A stretch of 5,930 nucleotides of DNA from Thermoleophilia bacterium (lineage in GTDB: Bacteria > Actinomycetota > Thermoleophilia > Gaiellales > Gaiellaceae): assembly GCA_016844515.1 (NCBI GenBank), contig JAERMP010000155.1:1-5930 (forward strand). Reading direction: 5' to 3'. Below are positions 1-5,345 of this stretch, piece after piece. Position 1 is the stretch's first letter. Each line of letters begins with the position of its first letter. The notes under the pieces were generated by a model. That model saw only the letters and a program-made list of their open reading frames with translations, had not been told where the DNA came from and did no database searches. The position numbers and the translations under genes were made by a program.

Positions 1-442
1 ACATCGCCATGAGCCCGCCGATCGTGAAGAACACGAACGTCGTGACGAGGTACTGGATCCCGATCACCTTGTGATCGGTGTTGACCCGGAAGTAGTCCTT
101 CCAGCTGTGCGCACCGTGGCCGGAGTGGTCCTCGGGTCGGGTTGGGCGCCCGGAGATGTAGTGGAGCCAGTAGTCGAACGCGCCGATGCCGCCGAGGAAG
201 CCGAGTGGAGCGGTCACCATTCCGCCGACCACGAGGATCACCTCGGTCAACCAATAGGGCTCCCAGCCCCACCACAGCCGAAGTGCGAGAACGAGGAGCA
301 TGCCGAAGACGAAGCCGAGGCCGGCCATCCACACTCCTCGCACCAGCCCGGGGCCGAAGAACGCCTTCCACATCGGCCCGTGCGGTGGCTCGAAATGGGC
401 GGGATACTCGGCGTGTGGCGTGTCGTGATGAGCGGCCGTCAC
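1..442 (-). CDS. ctaD: Cytochrome c oxidase subunit I, N-terminal part (3' end outside window)
   Basis: The visible 147 codons encode the start of haem-copper oxidase subunit I, the membrane subunit that reduces oxygen to water and pumps protons. The family signature appears at residues 123-131 (DHKVIGIQY) followed by the first canonical helix (TTFVFFTIGGLMAM). In most homologues this signature lies within about the first 20-30 residues. Here it is preceded by roughly 110 extra residues holding a His-rich start, two hydrophobic segments (about 37-56 and 66-90) and a soluble linker (RPEDHSGHGAHSW). The start is GTG at 442-440, sharing GTGA with the ctaC stop, so translation is probably coupled. 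An ATG at codon 24 is a less likely start because the reading frame and the overlap support the GTG. The catalytic haem and CuB ligands lie beyond the left edge and cannot be checked. Confidence 0.93.
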   Translation of the reverse strand, partial: MTAAHHDTPHAEYPAHFEPPHGPMWKAFFGPGLVRGVWMAGLGFVFGMLLVLALRLWWGWEPYWLTEVILVVGGMVTAPLGFLGGIGAFDYWLHYISGRPTRPEDHSGHGAHSWKDYFRVNTDHKVIGIQYLVTTFVFFTIGGLMAM

Positions 443-1143
443 GCGCGCTTCTCCTGGACCCACTGGTCGAACTCAGCCTGGGTCACAACGCGCGCCTTCG
501 CGCGCATCGTCGCGTGCCCGAAGCCGCAGAGCTCGGCGCAGACGACCTCGAACTCGCCGGTGCGCGTCGGCGTGACGAGAATCGACGTCTCGATTCCGGG
601 CACCGCGTCCATCTTCTGGCCGAAGTTCGGCACCCAGAACGAATGGATGACGTCTACCGCCTCCATGGTGAACCGAGCCTCGCGGTTCACTGGCAGAACG
701 AGCTCGCCGGTCGTGAAGTCCCCGTAGTCGCTGTATTCGAACTTCCAGGCGAACTGCTGCCCGATCGCCTTCACTTCGAGCGGGCTGTTCCCGGCCTCGC
801 CGTTCTGGGACATCACGACGGCGCTGACTATCCCCAGCGCGATGACGAGGATCGCGGGAACCGCTGTCCACGCGATCTCGAGCCCCGTGTGGCCGTGAAT
901 GGGCGGTCCGTCCATGTCGTCGTCATCGGGAACCCGCCATTTCCACACCGAATAGATGACCACGGCGGCGACCACCGAGAAGATCACGATCGACATGATC
1001 GTGGCGAACCAGTAGATGTCCTGAATCCGATCGAACTCCTCGCTCGCGGAGGTCGGAAGCCACTGGAACAGGACGGCGACGAGCGTGACGAGCACGCCAA
1101 TCACGACGCCGATCGCGACCAGCTGGACGATCCCCTTGCGCAC
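439..1143 (-). CDS. ctaC: Cytochrome c oxidase subunit II
   Basis: This 234-residue membrane protein takes electrons from cytochrome c (or an equivalent donor) through its CuA centre and passes them to subunit I. Hydrophobic stretches lie at about 5-27, 46-66 and 93-112; the first may be an extra anchor or an uncleaved signal. The C-terminal cupredoxin domain has all the CuA ligands: H167 (in IHSFWVPNF), C202, E204, C206, H210 and M213, in the normal C-x3-C-x3-H-x2-M spacing. The aromatic patch QQFAWKFEY (129-137) matches the electron-entry site. No C-terminal haem-binding CXXCH is present, so it is not a caa3-type fusion. The start is GTG; an in-frame stop lies 19 codons upstream with no other start codon between. 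No good Shine-Dalgarno sequence is visible. ctaD follows with a 4-base overlap. Confidence 0.96.
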   Translation of the reverse strand: MRKGIVQLVAIGVVIGVLVTLVAVLFQWLPTSASEEFDRIQDIYWFATIMSIVIFSVVAAVVIYSVWKWRVPDDDDMDGPPIHGHTGLEIAWTAVPAILVIALGIVSAVVMSQNGEAGNSPLEVKAIGQQFAWKFEYSDYGDFTTGELVLPVNREARFTMEAVDVIHSFWVPNFGQKMDAVPGIETSILVTPTRTGEFEVVCAELCGFGHATMRAKARVVTQAEFDQWVQEKRA

Positions 1144-1151
1144 CGGAGGCG

Positions 1152-1157
1152 AGCCTA
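1152..1157 (-). promoter_or_regulatory. Possible -10 element for ctaC-ctaD
   Basis: Read on the minus strand this is TAGGCT, fitting the loose TANNNT pattern, and ends 8 bases before the ctaC GTG. It would give a transcript starting at or next to the start codon, which would explain the missing ribosome binding site. No -35 hexamer is recognisable, so this is a weak call. The space between the divergent ctaC and capA-like starts is only 32 bp. Confidence 0.22.
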
Positions 1158-1175
1158 CTTCAAGCGCAAGCCGTC

Positions 1176-1544
1176 GTGGGGCAGAACCGGATCCCGCTCA
1201 CCGTCTCGCTTCTCGTGCCTCAAATCGCAAAGCTCTCGCTCATCCTCGCCACGCTCGCGATCTCGTTCGCGGCGCTTCTCGACGTGCTCGTCGCGGGGCG
1301 CGGCGAGGCGTCCGCGGTGGAGCGTGAGGCGATCGGTAAGGCGAAACCTGTCGTGCTCGCGTTCGGCGCCGATGTCCACTTCGAGGGCATCCTGGAGACC
1401 AAGCTCGCGGCAAACCCGTCGGGTGTCCTGGCGCCGATCGGGCAGGTGCTCGACGACGCCGACCTCGCCGTGGTCACCCTGGAGACCGATGTGACCGACA
1501 GCGGGGCGGCCGCGACAAAGCAGTTCGCCTTCAGCGCCCGCTGA
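1176..1544 (+). pseudogene. Truncated CapA-family (poly-gamma-glutamate synthesis type) metallophosphoesterase
   Basis: The 122-residue product starts with a cytoplasmic tip and one membrane anchor (about 16-40), then enters a domain resembling the N-terminus of CapA-family proteins. Landmarks are VVLAFGADVHFEGIL (59-73; the Asp of the GDV-like metal site is D66), VLAPIGQVLDDADLAVVTLET (84-104) and KQFAFSA near the end. In the family the second motif usually reads NLE; here Asn is replaced by Thr101. Full CapA proteins are about 350-400 residues and carry a later NNH motif; this frame stops at TGA 1542-1544, and I find no continuation of the family in the other two frames before 1694. It is therefore a remnant or truncated gene, not a working enzyme. 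Intact CapA proteins act in capsule or exopolymer assembly at the membrane. The GTG start at 1176 is the first in the open frame; codon use is still like its neighbours, suggesting recent loss. Confidence 0.72.
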
Positions 1545-1635
1545 CCGGCTCGGGCCGGGGACAGGTGCTCGCGTCGTGGCGCTCGTTGCGCGGCTGCACC
1601 GGCCTCAAGCCCAGCCATCTAGCCCGCCTCAACGC
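1545..1635 (+). other. Gap after the capA fragment with a small hairpin
   Basis: Directly after the stop codon a 5-bp GC stem (CCGGC 1545-1549, loop TCGG, GCCGG 1554-1558) could form, but no T-run follows, so it is at best a weak terminator. The rest has no recognisable gene. A frame open through this stretch (about 1565-1948) has no family resemblance and overlaps the better-supported gene at 1695. Confidence 0.3.
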
Positions 1636-1689
1636 GAGCGCCTCACTCGTGAGAGGGAACGCGGAGATCACTCCGACGGGGGAACGCTC
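1636..1689 (+). promoter_or_regulatory. Candidate structured RNA leader (three-way junction)
   Basis: Three short pairings nest together: an outer stem GAGCG (1636-1640) with CGCTC (1685-1689); a hairpin CTCA (1642-1645) with TGAG (1650-1653), loop CTCG; and a hairpin CGGAG (1662-1666) with CTCCG (1671-1675), loop ATCA. Together they form a small three-way junction ending 5 bases before the GTG at 1695. The purine-rich ribosome binding site (1678-1684) sits unpaired in the junction beside the closing stem. It does not match the consensus of the known cyclic di-GMP (GEMM) riboswitches as I recall them. GC-rich DNA makes short stems by chance, so this is only a candidate for translational control. 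Confidence 0.28.
1678..1684 (+). promoter_or_regulatory. Ribosome binding site for the Gly/Pro-tail gene
   Basis: GGGGGAA ends 10 bases before GTG 1695 and favours that start over the in-frame ATG at 1737, which has no comparable site. An ATG at 1690 is in another frame and meets a stop after two codons. Confidence 0.45.
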
Positions 1690-1694
1690 ATGTT

Positions 1695-2558
1695 GTGATT
1701 GTCTCGATCATATGGCGGCAGGGCTTTCTGCGGCTGATGAGCACCTTCGCGACACCCAAGAGCTGGACGACGGCCGGCACGGCGGAGGCGGTCGCCCTCC
1801 CGCGTCGGCACCTCGTCGCAATCGCGATCCTGATGTGCGTGCCGCTCCCGCTTTTTTCGCTCGCGGCGACCGTGGTTCCGCTACCACAGATGGTCGAAAG
1901 GCTCGCAGCGACGTTTATCTCGATCGCCTCTCCCGCACTCGGCGGTGACGGACCGACCATACGCGAGAGCCGGATCGCGGTTCGTTCAGTCGAGATCGTG
2001 TACGCCCCTCTGGAGCAACACGAGTCATCCCTGGTCGGCGACCCCTCACAGCGCGGAGGGTCCGCGCAGTCTTCGCGCAGCATTCCCTCGCGAGGTGGCT
2101 TCGCCGCTACCCCAGCAGAGGCCGCTACCCCAGCAGAGGCGAACACCGGCGGTGGGTCGCAGGTCGACCCGACCGAGCCGGGTACCGGAGCGGCCGACGA
2201 CCCCGGTGACACGGGCCCAACTGGATCGGGAGAAGATCGTGGGTCGATAGACCCGCCGACTGGCGGAAGCGCGCCCGGCGACGGCCAGTCCGGTTCGGGC
2301 GCTCAATCCGAACCACCTTCCTCGAGTCCGCCCGCCCCTGGCGGGGGCGGCAGCGGAGCCGGCACAGACAGCTCAGGAGGCGGGGGTCAGAACCCACCCT
2401 CGGGTGGAGGCAGCCCTCCGGATGGCAACGGTGGAGGCACGCCGCCTGACGCAGGCAGCGGTCAACCCACACCCCCCGGAACCGGCTCAGGTTCCCCGCC
2501 AGAGCCCCCGCCCGCGAGCGACGGCACTCCTCCAGGCCCTGGAAGCGGCCGTCCGTGA
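1695..2558 (+). CDS. Membrane-anchored protein with long Gly/Pro/Ser-rich tail, function unknown
   Basis: The product is 287 residues. The N-terminal 38 residues end in a basic stretch (LPRRH), followed by one strong membrane segment (about 40-64, containing MCVPLPLFSLAATVVPLP). A helical stretch (65-110) precedes a disordered tail from about 113 to the end, made almost entirely of Gly, Pro, Ser, Thr, Asp and Ala, with runs such as GGGGSG and PPPAS. With the positive-inside rule the tail should lie outside the membrane. I do not recognise the family; the tail resembles a wall-spanning or surface spacer rather than a catalytic domain. No LPXTG-type sorting signal is visible at the C-terminus. 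Codon third positions in the N-terminal half are G/C rich, supporting a real gene. The stop overlaps the start of the following GGDEF/EAL gene, so the two are probably co-translated and may work together. ATG 1737 (residue 15) is an alternative start. Confidence 0.75.
   Translation: MIVSIIWRQGFLRLMSTFATPKSWTTAGTAEAVALPRRHLVAIAILMCVPLPLFSLAATVVPLPQMVERLAATFISIASPALGGDGPTIRESRIAVRSVEIVYAPLEQHESSLVGDPSQRGGSAQSSRSIPSRGGFAATPAEAATPAEANTGGGSQVDPTEPGTGAADDPGDTGPTGSGEDRGSIDPPTGGSAPGDGQSGSGAQSEPPSSSPPAPGGGGSGAGTDSSGGGGQNPPSGGGSPPDGNGGGTPPDAGSGQPTPPGTGSGSPPEPPPASDGTPPGPGSGRP
2103..2138 (+). repeat. Perfect 18-bp tandem duplication
   Basis: The 18-bp unit GCCGCTACCCCAGCAGAG occurs twice back to back (2103-2120 and 2121-2138). 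Being a multiple of three, it adds the hexapeptide AATPAE a second time (residues 137-148) without breaking the frame. It lies at the start of the disordered tail and looks like recent slippage, a site likely to vary in length between strains. Confidence 0.9.
2142..2555 (+). repeat. Low-complexity Gly/Pro/Ser-coding tract
   Basis: About 138 codons of the upstream gene's tail are built from GGN, CCN, TCN/AGC and GAC codons in irregular repeats. The composition leaves several frames open on both strands, which produces spurious ORFs here; the plus frame continuous with the anchored N-terminus is the supported one. No fixed repeat unit longer than a few codons is seen. Confidence 0.7.
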
Positions 2559-2560
2559 TG
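2541..2560 (+). promoter_or_regulatory. Translational coupling site between the two genes
   Basis: GTGATG at 2555-2560 holds a GTG start, the TGA stop of the upstream gene (2556-2558) and an ATG start. A modest ribosome binding site GGAAG (2541-2545) lies 9 bases before the GTG, inside the upstream gene. Terminating ribosomes can restart here, so both proteins are probably made in linked amounts. Confidence 0.6.
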
Positions 2561-4534
2561 GCCCGCGCGCTCGGAGCCGAACGGAAAGGGTCCGCGCTCT
2601 TTGCGGCGGAGCGCCCGCCGCGTCTCGTCCTGCGGTTCGCGGTCGTGCTCTCGGTCGCACTCGGTCTCGCCTCTGCACTGATCCTCGTCGTCGTCCACCA
2701 CTTCGCGCTCTCGCAGGCAGAGCGTGCCGCCACCCGGCAAGCCGGTCTCATGGCGTCCGCCGTTCTCCAGCACGAGGTAACACGAGGAGACGTCGAGGCG
2801 CCGGTACCGGCGAGTCGCCGGAAACAGCTCGACGCGCTCGTACGCACGTACGGCCTTGCGGAGGGCATCGTCGGGCTCTCGCTCGTACGCCGCGACGGGC
2901 TCGTCACGTACTCGACCGACCACCGGACGATCGGAACGATCGCGTCCCGCCAGCTCGCCTCCGAGGCTGCAGCCGGGACGATCGTGAGCAAAGTGTCGGC
3001 CTCAGACCCGAGCGCCAGCGGGGGAGACGGCAAAACGCTGGAGACATACGCGCCGGTGGGGCCGGACGCGAAAAGCGGAGCCGCCCTGATCGCGCAGTCC
3101 TACGAAGCGATCGAGGACTCCGCGCGCTCGCTTCAACTTCGAGTTGGCGTGGTCCTCGAGGCGCTCCTCATCGTGCTATTTGCATCACTCGTCCCGTTGC
3201 TCATTCGCGTGACGAGGCGTATCCAGGGACAGATCGAGCGCATCCACCAGCAGGCCTTCTACGACGAGCTGACGGGCTTGCCGAACAGGACCCATCTCTT
3301 CGAACGACTCGGCTTGGCCGTCTCTCGCGCGGCGGAGGACGAACGCCTGCTCGCAGTTCTCCTCATTGACCTCAACCGCTTCCGCGAGATCAACGACACG
3401 CTCGGGCACGAGGTGGGGGACACCGTCCTCGTCGAGGCAGGAAGCCGGCTGCGAAAAGTGGCCGGTGAAGAGCGGTTGTTGGCGCGTCTGGGCGGCGACG
3501 ACTTCGTCGTCGTGGCCGAATTTGAGACAGAGGCGGACGCGATTGCGTTCGCCGAGGAGGTACGGGCGGCGGTGGAGCCGCCGATCGACTCGGACGGTAT
3601 GCAGCTCACGGTCGATGCGACCGTCGGCATCGCGTTCTATCCCGCCGACGGCGGAGACGCCCACACTCTGGTCAAGCACGCCGAAGTGGCGACGTATACG
3701 GCCAAGGAGTGGCGCACCGGAGTGCTGGGCTACAGCCCGGCCGTCGATCCGCACGATCCGGAGCAGCTCAAGCTGGCGGCGGCACTACGAGAGGCTGCAG
3801 ACGAGGGTCAGCTTCGACCCCTCTACCAGCCGAAGATCGACCTCGCGACGAACTCGATCGCGGGCTTTGAAGCGCTTACGTACTGGGACCACCCGACCCG
3901 CGGGCTCCTGCCGCCGGGCGCGTTCATCCCCGTCGCCGAGCGAACCGGCGCCATCCGGCACGTCACCCGAGCAATCCTGCGTGCTGCAGTCGCACAGCTG
4001 CGCGAATGGTCCGATACGGAGCTCACCGTCGCCGTGAACCTGACCGCGATCGATCTCCTCGACGCCGACCTGTTGAAGCGACTGAAGGGTCTGCTTCGAG
4101 AGCACGGAGTCGACCCCAGCCGACTCTGCGTCGAGTTGACCGAGAGCACGGTCATGGCCGACCCGGAGCGGGCGCAGTCCATCCTGGCGCAGATCGCGGC
4201 AACCGGGGTGCGCGTGTCGATCGACGACTTCGGGACAGGCCACTCCTCCCTCGCGTACCTGAAGAACCTGACGGTTCATGAGGTCAAGATCGACCGTAGC
4301 TTCATCGCGGACATGTCCGTGTCGCACAGCAGCCGCATGATCGCCAAGGCGATGATCCAGCTCGTCCACAGCCTCGACCTCCAGGTCGTCGCCGAGGGCG
4401 TCGAGGACCCGGAGGTCGACAGCGCGCTGCGCGCGCTAGGTTGTGACTACGCGCAGGGGTACCTCTACGGACGACCCCTGCCGCTCGAAGCGGTCGAGCA
4501 GCTCCTCGCGGGCGACGCGCGGCAAGCAGCGTAG
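2555..4534 (+). CDS. Membrane sensor with degenerate GGDEF and EAL domains (probable cyclic di-GMP phosphodiesterase)
   Basis: The 659-residue protein has two membrane helices (about 24-48 and 198-219) around a ~150-residue extracytoplasmic region that may be a Cache-like ligand sensor (GIVGLSLVRRDGLVTYSTD, 104-122, resembles such domains). A GGDEF domain (about 234-395) follows: D272, N280 and D289 are kept, but the signature reads GGDDF (313-317) instead of GGDEF, the Lys after the metal site is R277, and the inhibitory RxxD site is absent. The EAL domain (about 405-655) keeps the expected metal and catalytic residues: E439, N495, E527, E530, D557, D558, K578, E614 and Q634, with DFGTGHSSLAYL as loop 6. 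The substrate-contacting Arg of ExLxR is Tyr443. The likely activity is hydrolysis of cyclic di-GMP to pGpG, with the GGDEF domain possibly acting as a GTP-binding regulator. GTG 2555 overlaps the previous stop; ATG 2558 is an equally possible start. Confidence 0.95.
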   Translation: MMARALGAERKGSALFAAERPPRLVLRFAVVLSVALGLASALILVVVHHFALSQAERAATRQAGLMASAVLQHEVTRGDVEAPVPASRRKQLDALVRTYGLAEGIVGLSLVRRDGLVTYSTDHRTIGTIASRQLASEAAAGTIVSKVSASDPSASGGDGKTLETYAPVGPDAKSGAALIAQSYEAIEDSARSLQLRVGVVLEALLIVLFASLVPLLIRVTRRIQGQIERIHQQAFYDELTGLPNRTHLFERLGLAVSRAAEDERLLAVLLIDLNRFREINDTLGHEVGDTVLVEAGSRLRKVAGEERLLARLGGDDFVVVAEFETEADAIAFAEEVRAAVEPPIDSDGMQLTVDATVGIAFYPADGGDAHTLVKHAEVATYTAKEWRTGVLGYSPAVDPHDPEQLKLAAALREAADEGQLRPLYQPKIDLATNSIAGFEALTYWDHPTRGLLPPGAFIPVAERTGAIRHVTRAILRAAVAQLREWSDTELTVAVNLTAIDLLDADLLKRLKGLLREHGVDPSRLCVELTESTVMADPERAQSILAQIAATGVRVSIDDFGTGHSSLAYLKNLTVHEVKIDRSFIADMSVSHSSRMIAKAMIQLVHSLDLQVVAEGVEDPEVDSALRALGCDYAQGYLYGRPLPLEAVEQLLAGDARQAA

Positions 4535-4562
4535 CGCCCCGATTCGCTCGGTCAGGCGAGGC

Positions 4563-4568
4563 TACACT
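4563..4568 (+). promoter_or_regulatory. Probable -10 element of the tRNA-Lys promoter
   Basis: TACACT ends 10 bases before the first base of the tRNA, a usual spacing for a stable RNA promoter. No clear -35 hexamer is seen at 16-18 bp upstream. It shows the tRNA can be transcribed apart from the GGDEF/EAL gene, which ends 44 bases upstream. Confidence 0.5.
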
Positions 4569-4578
4569 TGCCCGTCCC

Positions 4579-4651
4579 GGGCCGTTAGCTCAGTTGGTAG
4601 AGCAGGGGACTCTTAATCCCAAGGTCGAAGGTTCGAATCCTTCACGGCCCA
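4579..4651 (+). tRNA. tRNA-Lys (anticodon CUU)
   Basis: A 73-base cloverleaf is complete. The acceptor stem pairs GGGCCGT (4579-4585) with ACGGCCC (4644-4650) and has discriminator A4651; CCA is not encoded. The D arm is GCTC/GAGC with loop AGTTGGTA. The anticodon loop is CTCTTAA (4610-4616) with anticodon CTT at 4612-4614, reading AAG codons. The T arm is GAAGG/CCTTC with loop TTCGAAT. The anticodon stem has one mismatch at its top (G4605 opposite A4621); other stems are perfect. AAG is the main Lys codon in this DNA, as the Lys-rich small gene nearby shows. Confidence 0.98.
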
Positions 4652-4663
4652 TGCACATTCGTG

Positions 4664-4678
4664 CCCGCACTCGGCGGG
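4664..4678 (+). terminator. Weak hairpin downstream of tRNA-Lys
   Basis: CCCGC (4664-4668) can pair with GCGGG (4674-4678) around a 5-base loop, 12 bases after the tRNA. There is no T-run, so it may be a processing or weak termination signal, or chance. The remaining stretch to 4770 shows no gene on either strand. Confidence 0.22.
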
Positions 4679-4770
4679 TGATACCAAGCAGAGGTCACGA
4701 ATCCGTAGAAGGCGGGATGAGCGCAGGGTCAGCGGAGTCGAGCTTCCCGCAACGACCCCCCGTCGAGCCT

Positions 4771-4902
4771 TTATCCGTCTGCCGAGAGAAGTGAGCCGGA
4801 GCCGAGCTTCTTGGCCGCGCGCTTCTCGCCGCGGCGCTCCTTGAGCGTCCTCTGCGGCTTCTTCTTCAACTGCTTCTTCGGCTTGTCGGCACTCTTACTC
4901 AT
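4771..4902 (-). CDS. 43-residue Lys-rich basic small protein
   Basis: This short gene encodes 43 residues starting MSKSADKPKKQLKKKPQRTL and ending GSGSLLSADG. The first 32 residues are about half Lys and Arg with no hydrophobic stretch, so it should be cytoplasmic and could bind nucleic acid or ribosomes, which is inference only. It resembles the tiny Lys-rich conserved hypothetical proteins (MSK...KPxKxLKEKRAAK type) of actinobacteria; no function is known to me. A strong ribosome binding site (GGAGG at 4909-4913, minus strand) lies 6 bases before the ATG and is the best in the window, which is the main reason for the call. The start ATGAGTAA overlaps the stop of the upstream 65-residue gene by 8 bases, implying one transcript and coupled translation. 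Confidence 0.8.
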   Translation of the reverse strand: MSKSADKPKKQLKKKPQRTLKERRGEKRAAKKLGSGSLLSADG

Positions 4903-5092
4903 TGACGACCTCCGGGGTGGGAGCAGGCCGCCACGTCACGATGACATGTCCGCTTCGATCCTCGGCGGCATTCGCGACGACCCATTTGCCACCGCTCCGC
5001 CTCAGGGTATCTCCGACCTTCGGAACCTCGGCGTCGAGAGCAAGCTCCCACGCCCCGTCGGGGTAGCGAACGGTGACGAAAGGTGAGGACAT
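4895..5092 (-). CDS. 65-residue beta-rich conserved hypothetical protein
   Basis: From ATG at 5092-5090 the product is 65 residues. Its pattern (FVTVRYPDGAWELAL, then EVPKVGDTLRRSGGKWVVA and HVIVTWRP) predicts five or so short beta strands, like a small barrel or SH3-like fold, without a membrane segment or Cys. Small proteins with the same layout (RYPDG ... VGDTL ... W.V ... HT.V...P) are common in Thermoleophilia as I recall; function unknown. The frame stays open upstream to a GTG at 5143, but the extra 17 residues look unlike the rest, and a GAGGGG run sits just before the ATG, though closer than ideal. Its last codons carry the start and ribosome binding site of the Lys-rich gene. Confidence 0.75.
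   Translation of the reverse strand: MSSPFVTVRYPDGAWELALDAEVPKVGDTLRRSGGKWVVANAAEDRSGHVIVTWRPAPTPEVVNE
4909..4913 (-). promoter_or_regulatory. Strong Shine-Dalgarno site for the Lys-rich small protein
   Basis: On the minus strand GGAGG is followed by a 6-base spacer TCGTCA and then ATG. It lies inside the last codons of the 65-residue gene and fixes the start of the downstream gene. Confidence 0.8.
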
Positions 5093-5150
5093 AGCCCCTC
5101 TTTTTCCGCTCGTCCTGGCGCAATGGCTCAGGACTCGGGTCACGACGAGA

Positions 5151-5179
5151 GGAGGAGCTGTTGGAGTTCCTCCAGTGTA
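5151..5179 (-). promoter_or_regulatory. Possible promoter with inverted repeat ahead of the two small genes
   Basis: On the minus strand TACACT (5179-5174) matches the hexamer used before the tRNA. It is followed at once by GGAGGA (5173-5168), which is an inverted repeat of TCCTCC (5156-5151) with an 11-base spacer. The repeat would fall around the transcript start and could be an operator or 5' hairpin. No clear -35 is seen, and the leader to ATG 5092 would be about 75 bases. Confidence 0.3.
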
Positions 5180-5345
5180 CCGCTGCCGTAGAGCTGCGAC
5201 GTCACGAGCCGACTCTGCGTTAACTGCACTGGGATGGCGCCCGCCGCATCCGACGCGCCGCTACGAAATCCTGATCGCGCCTGCTTCTGAGCCGCCCAAG
5301 GCTCGACAGCCCGTTACTGGAGACCGAAGCTCAACGTGCCGCGGG
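5180..5345. other. Intergenic stretch without a supported gene
   Basis: Between the small-gene promoter region and the 76-residue gene I find no family match, strong start or repeat on either strand. A plus-strand frame is open across it (5073-5669), but its product is Arg/Pro/Ser-rich, resembles nothing and covers three better features antisense. Confidence 0.5.

Noticed and set aside
142..1494. A 450-codon plus-strand frame across the oxidase genes
   Set aside because: The product is Arg-rich nonsense antisense to ctaD and ctaC and then crosses the capA-like frame; typical of high-GC DNA.
1636..1694. A cyclic di-GMP riboswitch before the GGDEF/EAL operon
   Set aside because: The conserved GEMM core elements are not present; only an unclassified small fold can be proposed.
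1565..1948. A 127-codon plus frame running on from the capA fragment
   Set aside because: Its sequence does not continue the CapA family and it overlaps the better-supported gene at 1695 in another frame.
4594..4794. A 66-codon plus-strand frame starting inside the tRNA
   Set aside because: It begins within tRNA-Lys and runs antisense into the Lys-rich gene; the open frame is by chance.
5149..5223. Plus-strand frame with EEELLEFLQ resembling the start of some PAS-type sensor domains
   Set aside because: The match is a few residues, without a start codon or any continuation before the stop; probably chance.
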